From assembly GCA_041305385.1 (NCBI GenBank), contig JBFYLO010000006.1, positions 1-9,114 of the forward strand: DNA of 9,114 bases. The letters run 5' to 3'. The stretch's first letter is position 1. Each line of letters begins with the position of its first letter. The position numbers were made by a program, and so were the translations under genes. The notes beneath the pieces are model-generated. The model was not told the origin of the DNA. It was given only the letters and a program-made list of their open reading frames with translations, and did no database searches. This stretch comes from JAKAKT01 sp041305385 (GTDB lineage: Archaea > Micrarchaeota > Micrarchaeia > Burarchaeales > JAKAKT01). Positions 1 through 5,919 of this stretch are shown in pieces.

Positions 1-356
1 TTTTCGAATTCTTTTTTCGAGATGTCAGGCTTCCCGTCCCTATCCATATCAACCGGTCTGCACCTTCCGAGTGAAAGCATGTCCTCCAAATCCCTGGCCG
101 GGTCCTGTGAATATTTTCCAGAATACCTTACATTCCAGTCGAGGTAATAGACTGCCCTCCTCCCAGCGGTTTGAACAAACTCATTCAGCGTTTCCTCCGA
201 AACACTCGCCCCGATGCTGCGGAGCGAAAGCGCCTTGAATTTCTCAGGCCCCCCGGACTCCTTGATTTCCGAAGTGGCGGTCCGAAGCGAGACGGAGAAG
301 AATATCACCGCAATCAGGAGCGCAATCGACACTGTGAAGAACATCCCTCTTTTCAT
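1..356 (-). CDS. Pilin-like or secreted membrane-anchored protein, partial (C-terminus outside window)
   Basis: The 118 visible codons, read leftward from an ATG at 356-354, run off the window edge without a stop. The protein begins with a short basic stretch (MKRG) and then a hydrophobic helix at about residues 5-24, followed by a soluble region predicted to lie outside the membrane. This layout matches small archaeal type IV pilin-like proteins, but I see no clear prepilin-peptidase site. Near residues 102-110 the segment DMDRDGKPD has the spacing of calcium-binding D-x-D-x-D-G loops (dockerin, thrombospondin-3 or EF-hand type). The start lies 2 nt after the stop of the upstream gene on the same strand, so the two are almost certainly co-transcribed. 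A second ATG four codons downstream (344-342) is an alternative start. No specific family was recognised. Confidence 0.7.
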   Translation of the reverse strand, partial: MKRGMFFTVSIALLIAVIFFSVSLRTATSEIKESGGPEKFKALSLRSIGASVSEETLNEFVQTAGRRAVYYLDWNVRYSGKYSQDPARDLEDMLSLGRCRPVDMDRDGKPDISKKEFE

Positions 357-358
357 CC

Positions 359-895
359 CTACACCCAAACATTAATCCTGATGGCGAAAGGCCCGAAGCT
401 CTCGCCCTCCACGCTCCCGGGCGGCAATCCGCTGCAGAGGGCGCACTTCTCATCAGCGCACCACGTTCCGCTTTTACCGGGATTCTTCTCCCCGGAAACA
501 ATCCTCACCGCGCTCGCCCTCATCGAGTTCTGGGGCCTTTCCCTGGAATAAACAAGAACCCATTCCCCAGGGCGTTTCTCGTATTCAACCGAGAATCCGA
601 ACTGGCCAGGAATCACCGGTTCAATCGAGCCCTGGACCACCCGCCCCGCGGCTTTCAAGTCCCCGCTCGAGGCGAGCCTCCCAACCATCAAGAGAGCGCT
701 TTCATCTGTTCCGGAAACCGCGCTCGCGTTCACTTTTGCAAGCACGTCCAGCGAATCGTCGGCAACCATGTAGAGCCGTGAATAGTCCTCGGAGGCGCTT
801 TTCGGAGAGTTCGAAATATACAGCATTGCCGATATGGCGAATAGGACGAGGACAAGTGCAACAAAAGAGTCAAGGGTGAAGACGAACGCCTTCAA
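359..895 (-). CDS. Pilin-like protein with one N-terminal membrane helix and a cysteine cluster
   Basis: This 178-residue protein starts MKAFVFTLDSFVALVLVLFA, a pattern common in small archaeal pilin-like or surface proteins: a short N-terminus with F-T-L-D leading directly into a membrane helix (about residues 8-27). The rest is an extracytoplasmic-type domain with a helical part (40-90) and a beta-rich part (98-178). Three cysteines sit close together (C146, C151, C154; C-x4-C-x2-C) and could form a disulfide or bind metal. The start is TTG at 895-893: a stop codon lies six codons upstream in frame with no ATG between, GGTG at 905-902 is a fitting Shine-Dalgarno site, and the TATA element at 920-931 lies 25 nt upstream. 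It is first in a two-gene operon with the partial gene at 1-356, which has the same architecture. Role in pilus assembly is inferred only. Confidence 0.72.
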   Translation of the reverse strand: MKAFVFTLDSFVALVLVLFAISAMLYISNSPKSASEDYSRLYMVADDSLDVLAKVNASAVSGTDESALLMVGRLASSGDLKAAGRVVQGSIEPVIPGQFGFSVEYEKRPGEWVLVYSRERPQNSMRASAVRIVSGEKNPGKSGTWCADEKCALCSGLPPGSVEGESFGPFAIRINVWV

Positions 896-919
896 ACGAA
901 CACCATATGCCTATTGACC

Positions 920-931
920 CCCATATATTAA
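920..931. promoter_or_regulatory. Shared TATA-like element between divergent pilin-like operon and MFS gene
   Basis: The AT-rich core catatattaaag reads as a plausible archaeal TATA box on both strands (TATATTAA forward, TTTAATATATG in reverse). It is the only strong AT tract in the 60-nt gap between the TTG at 895 and the ATG at 956. A start site about 25 nt away would fall within a few bases of each start codon, implying leaderless or near-leaderless transcripts in both directions. Confidence 0.55.
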
Positions 932-955
932 AGATTGTTCTTCCAAGATTACCCC

Positions 956-2134
956 ATGCTCAAGCTCGACAGGAACGTCACCCTGCTCGGCATTGTCAGC
1001 CTTCTCACAGATGTCTCGAGCGAGATGATTTTCCCGCTTGTCCCAATATTTCTTACGAGCGTTCTCGGGGCCCCGGTAGCCCTCCTTGGGCTCATCGAAG
1101 GAATTGCGGAAGCTACGGCGAACATCCTCAAGATGGGCTCGGGCATTTACTCCGACAAAATAGGGAAGAGGAAGCCGTTCGTTCTCGCCGGCTATGGGCT
1201 CTCCACAATCGTAAAGCCGATATTCGCCCTCTCCTCAATCTGGCCCCACGTCCTGCTGGCCCGGTTTCTCGACAGGGTCGGGAAGGGGCTCAGGGGAAGC
1301 GCCCGGGATGCGATGATTGCGGACTACACTGATGAGAAAACCCGGGGAAAAGCTTTCGGTTTCAGGAAAATGATGGATTCGCTCGGAGCCACAATTGGCC
1401 CCCTCATTGCCTTCCTCCTTCTCCCAATCCTGCTTGCTTCCCACCCGGAGGGAGATGCCTACCGACTCCTCTTCGCTCTCGCAGTCATCCCGGCAGCCCT
1501 CGCTGTTTTCATCCTTTTCTTCGTCAGGGAGAAGGAGAACGGGACAAAGGTCAAGGGTTGGAAGTTCGACCTTTCAGGCTTTGGCCCAGCGCTCAAGGCC
1601 AACCTCGCAGTCTCGCTGTTCTTCTCGCTTGGGACATACAGCTACGCGTTCTTCGTGCTCAGGGCGCAGGATGCGGGAATGGCGGTGGCGATGATTCCGC
1701 TTGCCTACATGTTCTACAATCTAATCTACTCGCTCGCAGCAATCCCTGCCGGAACCCTTTCCGATAAAGTGGGGCGAAGGGCGGTGATAATGCTCGGGTA
1801 TCTTCTTTTTGCAATTACCAGCCTGGGTTTCGGCCTTGCGGGAAACGACCTTTCCCTGTGGCTTCTTTTCGCGATTTACGGCATCTTCATGGCCATAATA
1901 GAAAGTGTCCAGAGGGCCTATGTCACCGACCTCGCGCCCAAGGAACTCAGGGGCACTGCCCTTGGGATTTACCAGGGGACAATCGGCTTCGCCGCGCTTC
2001 CGGCGAGCGTGGTTGCAGGCTTGCTCTGGGAAGTCCCGATTCTCGGGATGAGAGGAACATTCCTCTTCGGGGGAATCGTAGCGCTGGTTTCGATTCTCGC
2101 GTTCTTTGTTTTGGTTCGAGAAAAAAAGCCATAA
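956..2134 (+). CDS. Major facilitator superfamily (MFS) transporter
   Basis: A 392-residue polytopic membrane protein, the usual length for a 12-helix MFS carrier. MFS motif A appears in both halves: GIYSDKIGKRK at residues 63-73 (loop 2-3) and GTLSDKVGRR at 266-275 (loop 8-9). Residues 106-125 carry the sequence DRVGKGLRGSARDAMIADYT, which is typical of a widespread prokaryotic MFS_1 subgroup of unassigned substrate. The central cytoplasmic loop lies near residues 191-215. I chose the ATG at 956 over an in-frame TTG at 935 because the TATA box at 922-930 would start transcription near 950-956, making the message nearly leaderless. Codon use is GC-rich. It converges with the HD-domain gene downstream. 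It is probably an exporter, but the substrate cannot be told from sequence. Confidence 0.93.
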   Translation: MLKLDRNVTLLGIVSLLTDVSSEMIFPLVPIFLTSVLGAPVALLGLIEGIAEATANILKMGSGIYSDKIGKRKPFVLAGYGLSTIVKPIFALSSIWPHVLLARFLDRVGKGLRGSARDAMIADYTDEKTRGKAFGFRKMMDSLGATIGPLIAFLLLPILLASHPEGDAYRLLFALAVIPAALAVFILFFVREKENGTKVKGWKFDLSGFGPALKANLAVSLFFSLGTYSYAFFVLRAQDAGMAVAMIPLAYMFYNLIYSLAAIPAGTLSDKVGRRAVIMLGYLLFAITSLGFGLAGNDLSLWLLFAIYGIFMAIIESVQRAYVTDLAPKELRGTALGIYQGTIGFAALPASVVAGLLWEVPILGMRGTFLFGGIVALVSILAFFVLVREKKP

Positions 2135-2179
2135 GACTTCCACTATCAGCTTGGTGCTAAGACCAGGTGGCAACTTGTC

Positions 2180-2184
2180 AAAAA
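2180..2184 (-). terminator. Possible T-tract terminator for the HD-domain gene
   Basis: On the minus strand a run of five T residues begins about 26 nt after the HD gene's stop codon, inside the 75-nt convergent gap with the MFS gene. Archaeal RNA polymerase often terminates at such T-tracts without a hairpin. A weak six-pair stem (2150-2155 with 2162-2167, one wobble) lies in the same gap. Evidence is slight. Confidence 0.25.
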
Positions 2185-2209
2185 CTGCGTCCAAATCCTT
2201 CCAGGGGGT

Positions 2210-3109
2210 TCATTTCCAATTATTCGTAATAATTGACATTTCAATCTCCTCTATTCGTTTAACATACTGGGAACTTGGGTTGTAACTGCCTGTTCTCATG
2301 ACTCCGAAATCTGCTTTTGCTAGAGCGAGCACCGGAACGGCATAATCTAGAAAAATGGAGTCGCCGATTTCTCTCATGAAGCTGATAAATATCTGAAGAT
2401 TTTTCCGGTCAATTTCAGCAGAAACAACCAAGGAAACTGGTTTTGAATGGGTCCCTACAATTTTTTTAACTGCCAAAATCTCCTCGGGTTTGAACATTTC
2501 TGTTTTCTCTAAGCTATTCAGTTTGTAGAGTATCCTTTCAACTCTCTCAGCAGAATGTTCAGCATGATTTTCGTAGACAAAAACCATTCCGGTTTCCACC
2601 CTTTTTCCTTCTATGACTTCAGGGCCTGCGGATTCTAGAAAATGCTCTTTTCTCACAGGCTTTCCGTCTTGGCCCTTAACGTTTTTGCCTATGTCATGAA
2701 GAATTGCTGCCATAAGCAAAATCTTCTTCTCCTTTTGGTTCATTCCGGGGATTAACTCCAATAAAGCTGAAACTACATTTATGGTGTGCTTCAAGTGGGT
2801 TTCCCCATGGTGATAAGTCGAATCCTCAATATCCGCCGCCAATGGCGCAAAAAGCAGCTTAAAATAACGGACAGAACGGGCACTCAACCCAAGCTGAGAA
2901 CACAAGAGGTTCCCTAATCCAGACAAGTCCTTGTTCGGGACATCGTTTTCCACATCGGTTTTGAAAAACATCCGTCTGTTAACAGTCACTCTTTGTTTGG
3001 GAGCAGTTTTTTCCCCCTCTAGATTCAAAGGAACACCCAAGAGAATACGAATTTCAAAAATATAACGCTTGCCCCATGGAAGACGAATCCAAAGGGCGCA
3101 AACCAACAA
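2210..3109 (-). CDS. HD-domain phosphohydrolase
   Basis: A metal-dependent phosphohydrolase-type protein of up to 299 residues. Numbered from the TTG at 3109, the HD signature is visible as H108 (in HGETHLKHT), H138-D139 (ILHDIGK), histidines at 182 and 185, H221 (GTHSKP) and D267 (LAKADFG), in the order expected for H...HD...H...D metal ligands. Such enzymes act on nucleotides, cyclic nucleotides or RNA ends; the substrate here is unknown. The start is uncertain. The frame is open to a TTG at 3109, 32 nt from the TATA element at 3141-3150. A TTG at 3028 has GGGTG just upstream, and the first ATG is at 2971 (253 residues). All options keep the HD domain. It is divergent from the radical SAM operon and shares its lower GC content, so a functional link is plausible but not shown. 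Confidence 0.85.
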   Translation of the reverse strand: MLVCALWIRLPWGKRYIFEIRILLGVPLNLEGEKTAPKQRVTVNRRMFFKTDVENDVPNKDLSGLGNLLCSQLGLSARSVRYFKLLFAPLAADIEDSTYHHGETHLKHTINVVSALLELIPGMNQKEKKILLMAAILHDIGKNVKGQDGKPVRKEHFLESAGPEVIEGKRVETGMVFVYENHAEHSAERVERILYKLNSLEKTEMFKPEEILAVKKIVGTHSKPVSLVVSAEIDRKNLQIFISFMREIGDSIFLDYAVPVLALAKADFGVMRTGSYNPSSQYVKRIEEIEMSIITNNWK

Positions 3110-3140
3110 AACGCATCAAATCCAGCCTTAAAATGCGAAG

Positions 3141-3150
3141 TTTTATAAAT
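3141..3150. promoter_or_regulatory. Palindromic TATA box between HD gene and radical SAM operon
   Basis: The sequence ttttataaat contains the self-complementary core TTTATAAA, so it can serve as an archaeal TATA box in either direction. Rightward it would start transcription near 3170, giving a leader of about 40 nt before the ATG at 3209. Leftward it would start near 3117, just before the TTG at 3109. A rightward start near 3170 also argues against the ATG at 3167 being the translation start. Confidence 0.6.
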
Positions 3151-3194
3151 TGCTTTATTCATAAAAATGTTCTCATTATGTCATAATAAATTAA

Positions 3195-3202
3195 GGGGGT
3201 GG
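3195..3202 (+). promoter_or_regulatory. Strong ribosome binding site that sets the radical SAM start
   Basis: The run gggggtgg is a good match to the GGAGGTG anti-16S consensus and ends 6 nt before the ATG at 3209. The earlier in-frame ATG at 3167 has no such site and would encode an implausible 14-residue extension. Confidence 0.7.
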
Positions 3203-3208
3203 CGGGGC

Positions 3209-4327
3209 ATGGGAAAAATTATCGTTGATCCAAAAGGTTTACTTGTGCAACCTTCGCAAACCGAGAAAATAGATGTTCTCACTCCGGACTCAATATGTTA
3301 TATCGTGACTGGTTCGTGTACGCAGAGCTGCAAATTTTGTTTCGGACCACCGAAAACCCTGTCGGTTTCAGATGACAAAAACGGAGTAAAACAGCATATC
3401 TACAACATAAAGAGACTCGCTGAACTCGGGGTCCAGCGGCTCCTTTTCAGCGGCGGGGAGGCGATGCTTTACAAGCATCTCGGGGAATTAGTCAAAGTCG
3501 CTAAAGATTACGGTTTTGTTGTTTCTCTTGCAACTACGGGGGATTTTGTCGCGAGACCAAAAGGTCAAGCTTATTCCACACATCCGACTCTTGACGAATT
3601 CTTAAAGCAAAACGCACAATACCTTGACTCAGTCAGCTTGCCCCTTGATGGATCCGAGGAGAAAGTCAACAGAAAGATGAGGACAAAAGGCCATTTCGAG
3701 AGAGTCGTCAGGGCCGTAGATGCGGTTAGGCAGTACCCCCACATACACCTAAAGTTTACCACGGTAGTCTCGGCCAAGAACATAAACGACATACCCGACC
3801 TCATCGGGATAATGTGCGTGATGAGCAATGGAATACCAAAAGCAAGGGAGCCGAGAGTAAAGCTGTTTCAGTTCCTCGCGCAAGGAGAAGCGACTAGGTA
3901 TAAAACCGAATTCGATGTTGCGAGCGGGGATTTCCAGCGCTTGAAAAACAAGGTTGGCTCAATGAGAGTGGACGCAAACGAACTTCCGTTGCACGTAACG
4001 TGCTATTTCAACCATCAGATTGACGAGGTTTACACGATGGTTTATCCGAGAGGGGAGGTAATAGTGCCTAGCGGCCAGCCACTCGTCTACATCGGAAACT
4101 TAAACGACAAGGGATTCAGGTTTTCAACATCAAAATTATACGAGCAGACAATAAATCTCGAAAAAAGATTAGAAAAACAGAGATACCTCCAGACGGACCC
4201 GAAATACCAGGAAAAAGTCAGGAAACTCCTGCAGATACGGGCCATGGCCTTGCCAAACGCACGGCCTTCTTGCGTGAATGGTTGCAACATGGCCAATCAT
4301 GGCTGTAAAGCGAGGGCGGTTAAATGA
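3209..4327 (+). CDS. Radical SAM enzyme, viperin-like
   Basis: A 372-residue radical SAM enzyme. The [4Fe-4S] motif C37-x3-C41-x2-C44 (CTQSCKFCF) is followed by the SAM-binding SGGE at 81-84. Several spaced features recall viperin, compared from memory: Y-x2-T-x2-C-x3-C-x-FCF, then KT five residues after the last cluster Cys, FSGGE, YLD at 138-140, an LKFTTVVSAKN strand at 181-191, VKLFQFL at 217-223 followed by EFDVASGDF, and an N-x2-I-x3-Y segment at 268-275. Viperins convert CTP, GTP or UTP to 3'-deoxy-3',4'-didehydro chain terminators. The C-terminus differs: about 70 extra residues end in C355-x3-C359-x6-C366, which might bind an auxiliary cluster. The start is set by the Shine-Dalgarno site at 3195-3202. 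It is the first gene of an operon and overlaps the kinase by ATGA. Radical SAM is certain; viperin assignment is moderate, and a MoaA/SPASM-like enzyme is the main alternative. Confidence 0.9.
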   Translation: MGKIIVDPKGLLVQPSQTEKIDVLTPDSICYIVTGSCTQSCKFCFGPPKTLSVSDDKNGVKQHIYNIKRLAELGVQRLLFSGGEAMLYKHLGELVKVAKDYGFVVSLATTGDFVARPKGQAYSTHPTLDEFLKQNAQYLDSVSLPLDGSEEKVNRKMRTKGHFERVVRAVDAVRQYPHIHLKFTTVVSAKNINDIPDLIGIMCVMSNGIPKAREPRVKLFQFLAQGEATRYKTEFDVASGDFQRLKNKVGSMRVDANELPLHVTCYFNHQIDEVYTMVYPRGEVIVPSGQPLVYIGNLNDKGFRFSTSKLYEQTINLEKRLEKQRYLQTDPKYQEKVRKLLQIRAMALPNARPSCVNGCNMANHGCKARAVK

Positions 4328-4932
4328 TTGTTCCCGTTCCCCAAAAGAAGTTGCTCCTTATCGAGGGGGTTGATGGAACTGGAAAATCAACTGTCGTAAT
4401 GGAGCTCGAAAAGAGATATTCTCTAAAGAGGATATCCACTCCGGTCGAGCCTTTAAGGAGCATTCGAGGCAACTACGACCAGGGGGGCGTTCCACCACAA
4501 GCTAGGCTGCTGTTCTATCTCTCCGCGAATGCATATTCTGCAAAAGTAATACAAGATGAACTAAAGAAAACAGACGTTGCTCTAGACCGTTACCTTTTGG
4601 GAACAATAGCCAACCACAACATTCTTGCTGCAAGTGATTTTTCGTTTTTCTTCACGGAATCAGAAAAGCTTCGCATGCTCGCCCCAGACGTTACAATTGT
4701 TCTTACTGCAACCCAAAAAGTCAGGGAAGACAGGATTAAGCAGAGAGTTGAAAACGGAGATGGGGATTTTGAATTTTCAATAAGGAGTAAAATCCAGGAA
4801 GAGCTTGTCAGGTGCCTGAACCTGCCCATCTACAAAACCGGGTTGAGGGAAATAATCGACACTTCGAACATACCGATTGAAGTTGTCGTGAATAAAGTGG
4901 TCGAGGTTGCAAAAATAAGCAGAAGTGGTTAG
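4324..4932 (+). CDS. Thymidylate kinase-like P-loop nucleotide kinase
   Basis: A 202-residue P-loop kinase of the thymidylate kinase (TMPK) fold. The Walker A motif is LIEGVDGTGKST at residues 12-23, very close to the TMPK form. A D88-R89-Y90 motif (ALDRY) matches the TMPK substrate-binding DR(Y/F), and REDRIKQRV at 134-142 fits the LID region with catalytic arginines. The family phosphorylates (deoxy)nucleoside monophosphates. A housekeeping dTMP kinase is possible, but the middle region (residues 40-70) lacks an obvious canonical TMPK substrate signature. The gene starts inside the radical SAM stop codon (ATGA overlap), which implies translational coupling. A TMPK-family kinase beside a viperin-type enzyme is a recurring pairing (prokaryotic viperins; vertebrate CMPK2), so supply or processing of its nucleotide substrate or product is the likely role. 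Confidence 0.88.
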   Translation: MIVPVPQKKLLLIEGVDGTGKSTVVMELEKRYSLKRISTPVEPLRSIRGNYDQGGVPPQARLLFYLSANAYSAKVIQDELKKTDVALDRYLLGTIANHNILAASDFSFFFTESEKLRMLAPDVTIVLTATQKVREDRIKQRVENGDGDFEFSIRSKIQEELVRCLNLPIYKTGLREIIDTSNIPIEVVVNKVVEVAKISRSG

Positions 4933-4933
4933 C

Positions 4934-5458
4934 ATGACCAGAAATGTTCAAACGTCAAATGGTGGCACACAAAGAAGTCCATCAGAAGTTTTTGCTTCCC
5001 TTGACAAAAAGGATGTGTTCAAGAGCTTCATGGATTTGAAATTTAAAACCTTAAAGACATTAACCGACAGCATCGAGGATACGAGCCAACGCGCAAGAGA
5101 TGCGCCTGGTTCGATGCAGTCCCACCATGACGTTTCCAAAAAGGAGCTTGGCTGGCTCGTAGATGGCTTAAAGGGTAGGCAGCTGGAGCTTGCTACCAGT
5201 GTATCCGTTGCTGCACGATTTGCCGAAACCTCCAATAGCAATGTAAGTGCAGGTGCGCTCGTGCTCATAAAAGCGAACAAATCGGAAGAAGCATATTTCG
5301 TTATACCTGGCGGTGAAGGAGTTACTTTTGAGATACAGGGCTTGGAGATTACTGCCGTGTCCCCGGCAACCCCTCTCGCCAAAGCAATGTGGGAAAAAGA
5401 GAAAGGCTACACCTTTAAGTTCGGACCTAGGGACTGCGAAATCATGGATGTTAAGTAA
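4934..5458 (+). CDS. GreA/GreB-family protein (Gre C-terminal FKBP-like domain)
   Basis: A 174-residue protein with the two-part layout of Gre transcript-cleavage factors. Residues 25-95 look like a helical hairpin, with a turn around RDAPGSMQSHHDVS (55-68), as in the Gre coiled coil that enters the RNA polymerase secondary channel. Residues 102-174 resemble the Gre C-terminal FKBP-like domain, ending ITAVSPATPLAKAMWEKEKG (139-158), where Gre proteins have I-S-x-x-SP-x-x-x-AL-x-GK-x-x-G. Asp residues at 56 and 66 are near the turn, but I cannot show they correspond to the catalytic acids of GreA. The ATG at 4934 lies 1 nt after the kinase stop, with GTGGT just upstream; a GTG at 4925 is an alternative. 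Archaea normally use TFS instead, so a Gre-like protein is unusual here. A regulator of unknown target is the alternative. Confidence 0.75.
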   Translation: MTRNVQTSNGGTQRSPSEVFASLDKKDVFKSFMDLKFKTLKTLTDSIEDTSQRARDAPGSMQSHHDVSKKELGWLVDGLKGRQLELATSVSVAARFAETSNSNVSAGALVLIKANKSEEAYFVIPGGEGVTFEIQGLEITAVSPATPLAKAMWEKEKGYTFKFGPRDCEIMDVK

Positions 5459-5480
5459 GGATTTAGCGTCTAGCCCAAGA

Positions 5481-5523
5481 AACCCGCCGGGTTCAGCCAG
5501 CGGATGAATTGGCATCATTTTTT
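5481..5523 (+). terminator. Possible terminator of the radical SAM-kinase-Gre operon
   Basis: Twenty-two nucleotides after the Gre-like stop codon is a short stem (aaccc at 5481-5485 with gggtt at 5489-5493, loop gcc). It is followed 24 nt later by a run of six T residues (5518-5523). T-tracts commonly end archaeal transcripts; the small stem may be incidental. Confidence 0.35.
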
Positions 5524-5592
5524 GTAAGCCGAGAATAAGTATTCAGCGGCCGTGCGGCCCGCTTCAGCTTCGGGCTCGAGCCAGAAGTCTGA

Positions 5593-5615
5593 TGCATTTT
5601 GCACGGCAAAATGCA
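5593..5615. repeat. Perfect hairpin (10-bp arms, 3-nt loop) upstream of the TnpA relic
   Basis: The arms tgcattttgc (5593-5602) and gcaaaatgca (5606-5615) are perfect inverted repeats around the loop acg. The hairpin is 46 nt upstream of the TnpA relic, where IS200/IS605 elements and their REP-like derivatives carry subterminal hairpins recognised by the Y1 transposase. The rest of the 5459-5661 spacer holds only short GC-rich palindromes (for example ggctcgagcc at about 5573-5582) and the candidate terminator; I see no gene in it. Confidence 0.6.
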
Positions 5616-5661
5616 CATCGCGGGCCCAGCAGAGTCTCCACCGCCGCCGGAGTTGTGAATT

Positions 5662-5853
5662 ATGAGCAGCGCAAGCCATGTGGCAGGGCAGAACGTTTTC
5701 CACCTTGAATGGTGCCTAAAGTATCGTTACAACTGTTTCAGGAAGGAGGGGACACTTAAAGATTGCGTTGAGGCGATTGAGGCTGCGGCGCATAGAAACG
5801 GCATTAAGTTGTTGCATCTGGGCGCCATGCAACCCGATGACGTGCCGGATTAG
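5662..5853 (+). pseudogene. tnpA: Truncated IS200/IS605-family TnpA (Y1 transposase) relic
   Basis: The 63-codon frame encodes the N-terminal part of a Y1 (HUH) transposase. The segment GQNVFHLEWCLKYRYNCFRK (residues 9-28) matches the family's HLEWCPKYRY-type opening, and RNGIKLLHLGAM (45-56) matches the strand before the HUH motif. Where intact proteins have MPDHVH, this one reads MQPDDVPD and then stops: both catalytic histidines are replaced and the C-terminal half with the catalytic tyrosine is gone. Intact family members are about 130-150 residues. It is therefore a dead fragment, not a working transposase. It lies at the right end of the lower-GC block, with a hairpin 46 nt upstream, and is followed directly by the promoter of the next gene. 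I see no tnpB or accessory gene. Confidence 0.75.
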
Positions 5854-5869
5854 CGACGAACCCCAAGCC

Positions 5870-5876
5870 TTAAATA
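5870..5876 (+). promoter_or_regulatory. TATA-like box upstream of the 5920 gene
   Basis: The sequence ttaaata is a plausible archaeal TATA box. Transcription would begin near 5900, leaving a leader of about 20 nt that includes the Shine-Dalgarno site at 5908-5914. A second AT-rich tract (5888-5897) is a weaker candidate, since it would place the start at or after that site. Confidence 0.4.
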
Positions 5877-5907
5877 GGTTGTCCGCCATAATTTATTGCT
5901 AATTCTA

Positions 5908-5914
5908 AAGGGTG
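5908..5914 (+). promoter_or_regulatory. Ribosome binding site that sets the GTG start at 5920
   Basis: The site aagggtg ends 5 nt before the GTG at 5920. An in-frame TTG at 5896 lies upstream of it and has no such site, so the shorter protein is preferred. Confidence 0.55.
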
Positions 5915-5919
5915 TTTTC

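Noticed and set aside
171..551. 126-codon plus-strand open frame over the pilin-like genes
   Set aside because: It is antisense to two adjacent genes with clear membrane-helix proteins and has a proline-, arginine- and histidine-rich low-complexity translation typical of a shadow frame in GC-rich DNA.
3167..3208. Start of the radical SAM gene at the ATG at 3167
   Set aside because: It has no ribosome binding site, lies at or before the expected transcription start from the TATA box at 3141-3150, and the added 14 residues look non-native, whereas the ATG at 3209 has a strong site.
5459..5661. CRISPR-like or direct-repeat array in the hairpin spacer
   Set aside because: There are only single short palindromes, with no regularly spaced direct repeats, and no cas genes in the window.
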